DNA from: Rhinopithecus roxellana
Taxonomy: Eukaryota; Chordata; Mammalia; Primates; Cercopithecidae
NCBI RefSeq assembly: GCF_007565055.1
Contig: NC_044551.1
Location: 96,936,089 to 97,000,088, forward strand
DNA: 64,000 nucleotides
Reading direction: 5' to 3'
A program made the position numbers and the translations under genes. Numbering within the stretch: the first letter of the stretch is position 1; each line of letters begins with the position of its first letter. This document shows, piece by piece, positions 55,376-64,000 of this stretch. The notes under the pieces were generated by a model. It had not been told where the DNA came from. It was given only the letters and a program-made list of their open reading frames with translations, and did no database searches.

Positions 55376-56811
55376 GAGGACTGTCATGGCCATTCTGCAC
55401 TTGGCACAGTGTGGGGGGGATATTTGGAATCCAAGCAAATAAAGTCAGGCAAGGGCCGCTCTTGTTTGTGCATGACTAATGTGTCCCTCTCAGTTGCGTC
55501 ATCCAGAGGCTGAGTGTCTGAGGGCATGCTGGGAAACGCTGTGGTTCCCTGCTGGCGGTGTGTTCTGGCCCTGCTGGATTCCTGTAGTGGCCTTCTGCAG
55601 TGATGTGGGAAGGCAGGGAGGAGATACACAGTGAAGCCCAGAGCCATTTCCAAACAATCACAGGCTGTCCTCTTTAAGGGCTTCTTTTTACTTACCTTTA
55701 AAAGAAAATACTGCCTTAACACATCAGTCTTTAAATTCTTTTCTAAGAGGAAAGAAACATTGAAAATCACGTAACAAAGACGGTCAAGAGTTATTCTGCT
55801 TCAGTGTGATTCTAGGGGAAAGCTGTCTTGGTCCAAGGCCCAGGTGGTCTTTGGTTTTCTGTGGAGGATGCATGGTAGAGGTCTCAGAGTTGAGGGTGGA
55901 ATGTTCAGGCCAAGGCATATCAGCTGGTGGGGCCAGGGATGCTGCATCACGGTGAGGCTTTCGGCATCGTCATCAAAGGTGGTTTGATGAAGGGCAGAGG
56001 AAAAAGATGGAATCATTCAAAGCCATGATAGTGGACTTGGGAAAGGGGATGAAAATTAAAATTAAAAAATCAACGAAGATGTCTTGGTTTCTTAAGCTAA
56101 AGAAGTATGGGGTATAATTGTTATCCTGAGGAAAACTCAAATTCACTGGAAAATATGCATGATTTACATAACAATGGTATATTTAAATTACTTCAATTCT
56201 TAAATATTAAGATAAACTTTTATGAGAGGCGAGTGTCTTTATTTAAAACTGTTGCAAATTACATCAATGACTTTATACAACCGTGGTAGAAATGTTCATT
56301 CCACACAAAAGAACAGATCTGTCAGTATTCATGGAGGGTGCCGATTTTGCCCAGCTTTATCTACCATGATTCAGTGCCTTTGGCTCAGACCCAAGAAACA
56401 TCAACCTTTGTAACTCTCTGCCCCTTGGTATTTACTTTCTAAAACTGTGACATTTGCCAAGGGGGTAAACGAAACTCAATAGCAGCAGCTAAACTCCTTG
56501 TTCATAAAAAGACATTGTTTTGAGTAGAAAAGGAATTTTAAAAAGTATTCATTGACATGTTGCTGCAACAATACAGAATAAGTTAATAATTTCTGTGCTC
56601 ATACTGTAGCTTGTTTTCTTTTTCTTAAATTTATACTGTGGCTGATTTTATATAAACGTTGGTTTTTAGGTCATGTTCTCACCAATCAATCAGTGACTGG
56701 TAGGACAAAATCTTACCCAAGCCAGCACCAGCATATTTTATACACCTAAGATATAAGGCTTTTATACTGAATGGGAGATTCCCTTATTTAAGAGTTACAG
56801 GGCAGTGGCTC
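55376..56811. other. Unassigned Alu-free sequence
   Basis: The minus frame of 128 codons at 55384-55770 has no recognised domain. I see no named repeat or exon structure. Confidence 0.4.
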
Positions 56812-56835
56812 TATATCTATCTATACATATAACCT

Positions 56836-56870
<35 letters not shown>

Positions 56871-56904
56871 TCTCTCTATATATGTATTATATATATATAA
56901 TCCA
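56812..56904 (+). repeat. TA/TC compound microsatellite
   Basis: TCTATC, then CT repeats (56837-56850), then TA repeats (56850-56870), a TCTCTC, and more TA/TAT to 56902. The TA parts can pair with themselves. Confidence 0.92.
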
Positions 56905-57135
56905 CTGTGTGTCAGGTGCCACACTAAATACTTTATTTTTCATTTATTCTTCCCAACAGCCCAGCAAAGAGGTATTGCAAGTTGGACATGCAACAGATGT
57001 CTGTATGTGAAAACAGATCCAAAGAGGGTGAGAGACCTGCCCCAGGTGTCATGGTTTGTTGATAGCGGAGCTGAGATTTGAATGAAGATCTAGCATCACC
57101 TCAGCTTGAGTTCTTACCCACTTCAATAAAGTGTT
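56905..57135 (+). mobile_element. MIR
   Basis: CTGTGTGTCAGGTGCCACAC, TAAATACTTTATTTTTCATT, GAGAGACCTGCCCCAGGTG and AGCTGAGATTTGAATGAAG give a sense MIR. Confidence 0.8.
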
Positions 57136-57266
57136 TCTAATAAACAAAGCCCTACACGAGGCACAAAAGATGTTTATAAGATGTTTGCACTCTAATTTAG
57201 GAAACAAACCCAAACAAAACAATGAATACACAGGAAAGCAGCATCAACATAATAAGTTGTGCTGTA

Positions 57267-57267
57267 G

Positions 57268-57302
<35 letters not shown>

Positions 57303-57312
57303 AATAATGATG
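57267..57312 (+). repeat. TAA trinucleotide repeat
   Basis: ATAATAATA continues for about 12 units, then ACTAATAATGATGAT. Just right of it, GAAGCCATGCTGTATCT and GAAGCCACGCTGTATCT are a local duplication (57320 and 57361). Confidence 0.92.
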
Positions 57313-57954
57313 ATACAGGAAGCCATGCTGTATCTATCTCAGGTGTAATAATAACATGGGAAGCCACGCTGTATCTCATATCTTAGCTTACACATCTTTA
57401 TTTGCAAGCCAATGCAAAGTGAATTTGAAGCTACGTTTTGGATGGTGTCATTTCTTTCTAGAATATTTAAAAATAGAATCGCTTCTCAAAAGGCCTATGA
57501 CATTTGAAAGGTTCAGATTTTTGTGTTTCTTATGAGGATGGGAAATTGTTAATGCTTCATAACTGACACAGATGGGGGAGGGGTGAAAGATAATGGGCAG
57601 AGGAGGATTATGCAGGAGGAGTTTGATGTTTGAGGGTCTGGTCCTTTTTTCCTCCTTTCCTGACCCCAAAAGTGAAAGTGGAGAAGTAGTTTGATGGGCA
57701 TGAGGCATCCACAGAGCACCTTTCAAAATGATTCTGCTGCATTCTCGTGGGTGTTAAAATGTCCTGAAAAGAAAGAATGGCTCCTTAAAGAAAAACTATA
57801 TAGTGTTTTTTTACATTCGTAATGGCTACTGGCCATTAAAAGCACTTGGCTTGAAAAGATATTCACTTATTGGTAGATTAAAACACCTGCCATGAAACAG
57901 TAAGACCCCACTATTGGGAAACCCATCCAGAGGGTGGGACAGACGCATGAATAT
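57313..57954. other. Unassigned sequence
   Basis: No named repeat or gene is apparent beyond the duplication noted for the TAA repeat. Confidence 0.4.
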
Positions 57955-58635
57955 TAGTGTAGTAGTTTGCTAGGGCTGCCATGACAAAGCACCACAGCCT
58001 GGGTGGCTTAGATAACAATCCTAGAGGTTAGAAGTTTAAGACCAAGGTGTCAGCAGGGTTGCTTTTTTCTGAGGCCCATAGAGATGGACATCTCTTCCCT
58101 TTGCCTTCATATGCTCTTCCCTCTATACAGGTCTGCGTCCAAAAATTTCTTTTTTCTTCTTCTTTTTTTTTTTTGTTTGAGACAGAGTCTCGCTCTGTTA
58201 CCCAGGCTGAAATGCAGTGGCGTGATCTCAGCTCACTGCAACCTCCACCCCCCGGGTTCAAGGAATTCTCCTGCCTCAGCCTCTCAAGTAGCTGGGACTA
58301 CAGGTGCATGCCATCAGGCTCAGCTAATTTTTTGTATCTTTAGTAGAGATGGGGTTTCACCATTTTGGCCAGGCTGGTTTTGAACTCCTGACCTCAAGTG
58401 ATCTGCTTGCCTTGGCCTCCCAAAGTGCTGGTATTACAGGTGTGAGCCACTGTTCCAGACCAAAAATGTCCTCTTCTTATAAGGACGTCAGTCATATCTG
58501 ATTTGGGTTCTCCCTAATTATCTCATTTTCATGAAATACCTCTATAATATCTCCAAATAGGATTGCATTCTGAGAAACTAGGGGTTAGGTCTTCAATATA
58601 TGAATTTCTGGGGGTATCATCAGTCCACAGCAAGC
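57955..58635 (-). mobile_element. MLT1-type LTR interrupted by an Alu
   Basis: The left part has TAGTTTGCTAGGGCTGCCAT and CAGCCTGGGTGGCTTAGAT. The right part (from 58460) has CCTCTTCTTATAAGGACGTC, TACCTCTATAATATCTCCA and GAATTTCTGGGGGTATC. These are antisense MLT1. Confidence 0.88.
58149..58459 (-). mobile_element. Alu S-type in the MLT1
   Basis: An antisense Alu with a TTTTCTTCTTC-rich tail. CCAAAAATTTC (58139) and CCAAAAATGTC (58460) flank it. Confidence 0.93.
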
Positions 58636-58994
58636 ATCTGGATGGGGAGCCGGGGTGCCAACCCTCACTTTGCTAGGGCAAGCAGGCAGTGCTCTCTGCA
58701 GGGAGGTGCACTCTGGGCAAGGAGGACTCACTGGGTCCACCTCCCACCCCAGTCAAGGAAATTGGAAGACTCCATGTCTTGGTTAACTATCTGAAAATTC
58801 AGTTAATTCTTGGATTTCAGATTTCGTAACCCAGTTACAATGACTTTTTGATATGTATTCTTAAAAAGAAAGACTTCTTAGAAGACATTATGAAAATAAT
58901 AATTCAACTCCTTCAAAAAGCACTAAAAGCAGTGTAATAAACTAAAAATGGGGTGGAGGTTGCAGAGTTGAAGGAAGATATACTCACAAACTAT
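58636..58994. other. Unassigned sequence
   Basis: Nothing recognised. Confidence 0.4.
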
Positions 58995-59520
58995 GGTTCC
59001 ACAGATGTTTTTCAAGGGCCTGCCAGCACGAAGGCAGCAGATGAGGCTCTTGGGATGCAAAGGGGAATCAGACAGAATCCTTGCCCTCAAGGCACAGGTG
59101 GAGAAGGAAGATGAACAGAGTTTCAGGGCTGTGGGATGAGGGCTGTCCAACAAGTACTTCCCGACAGGCATGGACAGGTGGGCGGGAGTGTTCCAGGTGG
59201 AGGCCACGAGATAGGCAGAGGCAGAACAGGGCCTGCTGAAGTTTGGAAACTGGGAATACTTTGGCCTTGTTGGGGAAGTGGAGGGGATGGAGGGGAGAGG
59301 TGGGCTTCAGACCTTGCAAAAGATGTTAGACTTTGTGCTGCAGATGGGATGAATCCTTTAAAGACTGAAAGCAGATGCTCAGAAAGAGGTGCTGGTGTGC
59401 AGGAGGGGGACAGGAACTGGTAAGTGAGGACACGGAGTCTATCTAGTAGGCTCTTGCAAGAGTTAATGAGAATCATGAGGAAGGCTTGGACAAATTGTTG
59501 AAGATGGTGTTAAAGAAAAA
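58995..59520 (-). mobile_element. L2 LINE, antisense
   Basis: ATCCTTGCCCTCAAGGCAC, GTGGGCGGGAGTGTTCCAGG, CAGGGCCTGCTGAAGTTTGG, GTTAGACTTTGTGCTGCAG and CTAGTAGGCTCTTGCAAGAG follow antisense L2 order. Overlapping frames here come from this L2. Confidence 0.75.
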
Positions 59521-59744
59521 GCTATTCAATGATACTTGTTAAAGCACAATAAGGAAGACTTTAGTTGGGACCATCACCATAGGTATAGGGACCATGGCAA
59601 TGGGATTTTGCAGTGGCAGAGAGAGATTGGGCTCAATTCCAAATATGGCATGGGCAAGGGATAATTTAGAGCAAAGGATTGGGGTCAGTAGATGGAAAGC
59701 AAAGGTCAGTGGATGGAAAAGTACTAAGAGGTAACATCGAGAGT
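59521..59744. other. Unassigned, possibly L2 continuation
   Basis: GGACCATCACCATAGGTATAGG and GCAGTGGCAGAGAGAGATTGG may continue the antisense L2. Confidence 0.4.
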
Positions 59745-59925
59745 AAGAGAGGAATTCTGGCTAAACTGACCTTGTAGAATTCTTGCTGAAGACAGGCCTG
59801 GGTGATCAGACACCACTTGGGGAAGGGTGGGGGATGAGGAACCTGATCATATATTGAAGGTGCGGGTTTCTTGCTAAAGTGACTTAGTAGGGTTCTTATT
59901 AAAACTGGATTTTAAAAGGAAATGC
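59745..59925 (-). repeat. Old LTR-like fragment, third copy
   Basis: Antisense of phrases at 1-205 and 37638-38092: CTAAACTGACCTTGTAGAAT, then TTCTTGCTAAAGTGACTTAG and GGGTTCTTATTAAAACTGG. Confidence 0.5.
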
Positions 59926-60033
59926 ACAGATTGTCCCAAGAGAAGTTTCAGGAGTCTGACTAAAGTTTGGTCAAGCAAAGAATCACTGTCACCGAGAGAG
60001 GGGGTAAATCAGAGACACATTTAGAAATAGAAT

Positions 60034-60318
60034 GGGGGCTGGGCATGGTGGCTCACGCCTGTAATCCCAGCATTTTGGGAGGCCGAGGCAGGTGGATCAT
60101 GAGGTCAGGAGATCAAGACCATCCTGGCCAAAATGGCGAAACCCCATCTCTGTTAAAAACACACACACAAAAATTAGCTGGGTGTAATGGTGTCTGTAGT
60201 CCCAGCTACTCGGGAGGCTGAGGCATGAGAATCTCTTGAATCCAGGAGGCGGAGGTTGCAGTGAGCCGAGCTGGAGCCACTGCACTCCAGCCTGGAGACA
60301 GAATGAGACTCTGTCTCA

Positions 60319-60362
<44 letters not shown>
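60034..60362 (+). mobile_element. Alu with an AAC-repeat tail
   Basis: A full sense Alu. The tail has become about 15 AAC units (60318-60362). AAATAGAAT flanks it at 60025-60033 and 60363-60371. Confidence 0.94.
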
Positions 60363-60370
<8 letters not shown>

Positions 60371-60371
60371 T

Positions 60372-61522
60372 CAGAAGCTTGATGACTGTTGGGAAGTGAA
60401 GAATGAGAGAAAGAAAAGAGTCTCGAATGTACAGTATTCAGTGACATTTATCTAACCAGGATTTGGTGAACTTTCACCCCATGACAGTTATGGCATCAGA
60501 CTTTGAGAATACAATGGTGGGGAAGATAAATCAGGCTCTTGTTATCACAGAACTGAAGTCAAGTGAGGATGGATGATGACCAAACACCCAAATACAGTGG
60601 AGTGAGAGATGAGATGATGGAATGCCTTCCAGATTTCTGTCTTGACATCTGCTGGGACCACCAACTAAGTCAGAAAGCCCAGAAGACAGAAGAGAACCAG
60701 CCTGGTTTTGGATTTGTTAGGTTGAAGGTGAAATATGCAGAATGTACTGCATTATTTCCTGCCACCGGAAAATACGACTATTCTTCTAAAAGGAATTTCT
60801 TCCCTTTCTTAAAGGGAAGAAAAAATATTGAGGAATTTCAGACATCCCTAGTTTTGCTCCAGAGTATATATTTGAGGAACAATGTTGCCCTCTAGTGTTC
60901 ACCTCTGTGTTTTGATTCCATGCTGGGAAGGGTAGTGAAGAGTCCAGTCTAAGTCAAGTGCTCAGACAATACTACCTTCTTATTTCTGGGCCTAGTGACA
61001 TTTTTGTAAGTGAGGTTTTCCATTTTCACGAAAGTGAAAATATTGCTGGTGGTTTCTTTTGGTTATGGTGAATATTCCAATAATTGGAAGAGACCATGAA
61101 AAAAACCATGTTGATCAACGGCAGAAAGCTTGTGTACCTAGCAGATCCTTGATATGGGGTCAGAGCCAACCCAAAGTCCAGTGACAGCTAAACATAGTTT
61201 ACACTGTTTTCGGGTGTTTGTAAAATGTTCAGGTTTCCCTAAGCATCAAGGGCTAGGTACATGATCTATATAGGGCAAAACTTTATATTCACTATATACA
61301 ATTTGGATTTTTATTAAAGTCATTCTTTCGAAATAATTTTTTGAAATAAAATAATTTTTAACTGTAATTTTTTTCTCATCTTGCCATGAGTATGATCAAA
61401 TAAATTTTTATTTTCAATTTATAAGGAGATTGTCTTTTGAGAAGTAGAAGTCAAGATGGTAATACTATTCTTTGTTAATAATTAGAGGAAAAGGGCTATA
61501 TGAATAAAAATCTGATAATATA
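60372..61522. other. Unassigned sequence with a short hairpin
   Basis: At 61022-61041 ATTTTCAC and GTGAAAAT pair perfectly around a GAAA loop. GAAAGTGAAA (61030) fits the interferon-response core GAAANNGAAA. A 110-codon plus frame at 60563-60895 shows no recognisable domain. Confidence 0.4.
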
Positions 61523-61660
61523 TGTCATGTGCTGTGGCACACACCTGTAGTCCCAGCTACTTGGGAGGCTGAAGCAGGTGGATCACTTGAGCCCAGGAGT
61601 TTGAGGCCAGCCTGGGCAACATTGCAGGACTTCCATCTCTGGAACAACCACCACCACAAT
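61523..61660 (+). mobile_element. Alu monomer fragment
   Basis: GGCACACACCTGTAGTCCCA, ACTTGGGAGGCTGAAGCAGG and GAGGCCAGCCTGGGCAACAT form one left-arm-like piece, without the rest of an Alu. Confidence 0.8.
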
Positions 61661-61804
61661 AACAAAACTGATGACAGAAAGGCAGAGTCTGCAGTGTGTC
61701 CTCTCCCCCTCTTAAAATTTTCCTGTAGAAGCTGTGAACATCCCAGGCCTCTCTGGCTCATGAAAAACTGTGTAACTGTGTAACATAAAAGCTCACAGCA
61801 TGGG

Positions 61805-62000
61805 CAGCCAGACATACCTGGATGAGCCCTGGATTTGCTAGTTTTCGCTGAGCTATTGGGCAAGATATGTAAACCCTCCAAGTCTCAGTTTCTGTAAAAT
61901 GGAAACAGTAATCTAATTTATCTTCTAGAGATGTGAGGACTAAACAGGATGAAGTATGTAAAGTATGAAAAGCATTTAGCTTAGTATCCGTTAACCATTA
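61805..62000 (-). mobile_element. MIR
   Basis: GGATTTGCTAGTTTTCGCTG, AAGTCTCAGTTTCTGTAAAA, TGAGGACTAAACAGGATGAA and AAGCATTTAGCTTAGTATCC mark an antisense MIR. Confidence 0.75.
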
Positions 62001-62490
62001 ACAAAGGAGAACACGACACATAATGAATTGTTTGCAATAGCGAGTTTTGCTAACAAGTAAAAGGGTACTCCAGGATAAAATAAGAATCATTTTTTTGCTT
62101 TTGGAATTATTGTCAGCAATGATATCAATATACATTCTAGATCCTAAAGCAAATTATATAACCCAAACTGTAAACCCCTCATTCTGTCTCTTGCAAGCAA
62201 AGCAGTCATGATTTTTGTTCTCTGCACTGAGCAATTTACTCTTTTCTGTTCCTTCCAAAATTGTCACTGTTGTTAAAACTTATGAACCAATTATGCAATG
62301 CAGAGTCAACCCTTCTATAGGAGTAGATCTCCCCTTTTTCATGAGTATGATTACGTTTCCTGACTGTAGAAACTCCTTTGCCTTTTAATTTCCAGCTGTG
62401 CCATTATTTAGGATTATCTTCCCATCAAAGTTGGCTCATGATGTCTTGCCTATCTTTATTATTTTCCATGGACATTGGAACAAATTTACA
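62001..62490. other. Unassigned sequence
   Basis: Nothing recognised. Confidence 0.4.
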
Positions 62491-62792
62491 CTTTTTTTTT
62501 TTTTTTTGAGACAGAGTCTCACTCTTGTCTCCCAGGCTGGAGTGCAGTGGCATGATCTCCGCTCACTGCAACCCCTGCCTCCCAGGTTCAAGTGATTCTC
62601 TTACCTCAGCCTCCTGAGTAGCTGGGATCACAGGTGCCCTCCACCAAGTCCAGCAAATTTTTGTACTTTTTTACTGGAGACAGGGTTTCGCCATGTTGGC
62701 CAGGCTGGTCTCGAACTCCTGACCTCAGGTGATCTGCCCACCCTGGCCTCCCAAAGTGCTAGGATTACAGGTGTGAGCCACTGCGCCCGGCC
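62491..62792 (-). mobile_element. Alu S-type
   Basis: A full antisense Alu with 17 T and CACTGCGCCCGGCC at the end. Confidence 0.94.
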
Positions 62793-63470
62793 GTAACAAA
62801 CTTTCAAGTAACTTAATTTCGTCTTCGGCTGTGGTCTTGAATCAATGTGGGCTGGGGGTTGGGGAGGTGGTATCAGCCTATCAGCCTGATGTGATGTAAC
62901 ATGCATCTTTTCTACCAAGCCCCCTTCTGGGAGCTTATGGGAACTTCAGTGTGGTGAGGAATGAGATTGGAAACCATCCTTTCCAGCACAACTGATCTTA
63001 GTGATGCTGCACCACTTAGGACTCTTCCAACGGAATGTTACGGGAGCCCACCTCCAATTAGCTTGAGTACCTAAGGGAATCTGTGGGTTCCAGAGGCTTG
63101 TGTCTAGAGTAAAATCACTTTACGGATACCTTGATCTAAGTGCTCAGACAATACTATCAGGATTCTGTCTGGGGCTTGGCAGGAGTTCCCATGTCCATTG
63201 TATGGCATACACAGTTATAATTTTGTCTTCATTGTTATGTTTTAAGATTCAGTCTCCAGAAGAGCAATGTATCTAATATTGGGTCTCTTCCAGCTTTGTG
63301 AATGAACAGTTCATCTCCCAGACATTTCTTGAATGCTGCTCACTGTCTATGGGAGATCTTTGGCTTTTGAATGTGCTAGACAAGGCTGGCCACATCATTC
63401 AATAGGGCTCAGTGCAAAATGAAAACACAGCACCTCCTGCTTTCAAAAAGCAGGAAAAATGAATGCCATT
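62793..63470. other. Unassigned sequence
   Basis: The part from about 63385 (ATCATTCAATAGGGCTCAGTG) may be an old DNA element but I cannot name it. Confidence 0.35.
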
Positions 63471-63486
63471 AAAGATCCTAAAATAT

Positions 63487-63625
63487 CATGCCTGTAATCC
63501 CAGCTACTCAGTTGGCTGAGGCGGAAGAATCACTTGAACCCGGGAGGTGGAGGTTGCAGTGAGTGGAGATCATGCCATTGCACTCCAGCCTGGGCAACAA
63601 GAGCGAAACTCCATTAAAAAAAAAA
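63487..63625 (+). mobile_element. 5'-truncated Alu, right arm only
   Basis: It starts at CATGCCTGTAATCCCAGC, follows the right arm and ends in about 13 A. AAAGATCCTAAAATAT (63471-63486) and AAAGATACTAAAATAT (63626-63641) flank it, so the truncation happened on insertion. Confidence 0.92.
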
Positions 63626-63641
63626 AAAGATACTAAAATAT

Positions 63642-63921
63642 AACCTTTCCTTTTCTTAATCTGTGGTCTCTTTGTCCACAATTCATGGTGTTTTTAATTT
63701 TGTATTTAATGGCATGCTCCCCTGGGCATGGGGATACTGGCCAGGCAAGGCTAGATCTTCACAGGCACCCAGGTGTCCATTTCTGTGACTTGGCAAATTC
63801 CCTGTCTTACTATTTGCCAGCCTCCAGACCAGATGCCATGCCCCAGCACTGGTAGGGGGAGCAGGTAAGTCAATCTCCTTTTTTCCACAGCTCTTGGCCC
63901 CAGTCCACTATGAATGGGTAT
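63642..63921. other. Unassigned sequence
   Basis: Nothing recognised. Confidence 0.4.
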
Positions 63922-64000
63922 ATGAGTCTGTTCTCATGTTGCTAATAAAGACATATCCAAGACTGGGTAATTTATAAAGGAAAGAAGTTTAATGGATTCA
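63922..64000 (-). mobile_element. THE1/MST LTR, cut by the window end
   Basis: GAGTCTGTTCTCATGTTGCT, AATAAAGACATATCCAAGAC, TGGGTAATTTATAAAGGAAA and GAAGTTTAATGGATT are the antisense terminus of a THE1-type MaLR LTR. Confidence 0.88.

Noticed and set aside
55384..55770. Minus frame of 128 codons
   Set aside because: No recognisable domain and no exon-like boundary; composition is ordinary.
1..64000. CRISPR arrays, operons, phage or bacterial systems, tRNA and rRNA genes
   Set aside because: The sequence is primate nuclear DNA. I saw no regularly spaced repeats, no cloverleaf and no rRNA text on either strand.

Overview
This window is primate nuclear DNA, almost certainly from an Old World monkey such as a macaque, baboon or guenon. 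It holds at least thirty Alu copies, plus L1, L2, MIR, MaLR/ERVL LTRs and Tigger/Charlie-type DNA transposons, which is the usual primate repeat mixture. Six Alus (near 1.4, 10.9, 17.7, 23.1, 26.5 and 39.9 kb) carry variants that I associate with the AluYR subfamilies of Old World monkeys: a left-arm CCGGATCTCAGC, CGGCTAGTTTTT, and ACAGGCTTGAGCC near the start of the antisense copy. The subfamily name comes from memory; the variants are visible in the sequence.

I find no intact protein-coding gene. The only coding-derived sequence I can name is a dead retrocopy of SEPHS2 (selenophosphate synthetase 2) at about 8.8-10.8 kb. It still has the in-frame TGA that encodes selenocysteine in the parent, a SECIS-like stem in its 3' UTR, an AATAAA and a short A tail, and an AluYR later landed in that tail. 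Most open reading frames elsewhere fall inside Alus, LTRs or simple repeats.

Layout: 0-8.7 kb is old LTR pieces, four Alus and unassigned AT-rich sequence. 8.7-13.3 kb has the SEPHS2 retrocopy, a split MER5-type element and an L2. 13.3-16.9 kb is an old antisense L1 broken by a GC-rich solo LTR (13380-13875, TSD GTTAC) and three Alus. 17-29.2 kb mixes L2, MIR, MLT1/MST LTRs, a sense L1 3' end and several Alus. 29.3-31.4 kb has two related ERV1-like solo LTRs in opposite orientations, each with its own 4-bp target-site duplication. 33.2-33.9 kb is a shortened Tigger with the start of its transposase frame. 37.4-39.7 kb is an old L1 with nested LTRs. 40-53.6 kb is Alus, MIRs, L2, small hAT elements and a long CTTT/CT tract. 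53.8-54.0 kb is a 180-bp imperfect palindrome. 54-58 kb is Alu-free, with simple repeats. The last 6 kb holds L2, MLT1, Alus and the start of a THE1/MST LTR cut off by the window end.

There is no operon-like or pathway organisation. The relationships visible here are insertion histories: which element lies inside which, supported by target-site duplications. The leads most worth following are the palindrome at 53.8 kb, the SEPHS2 retrocopy with its retained Sec/SECIS marks, the solo LTR with a triplicated terminus, the opposed LTR pair, and one exon-like segment at 23.9-24.1 kb.
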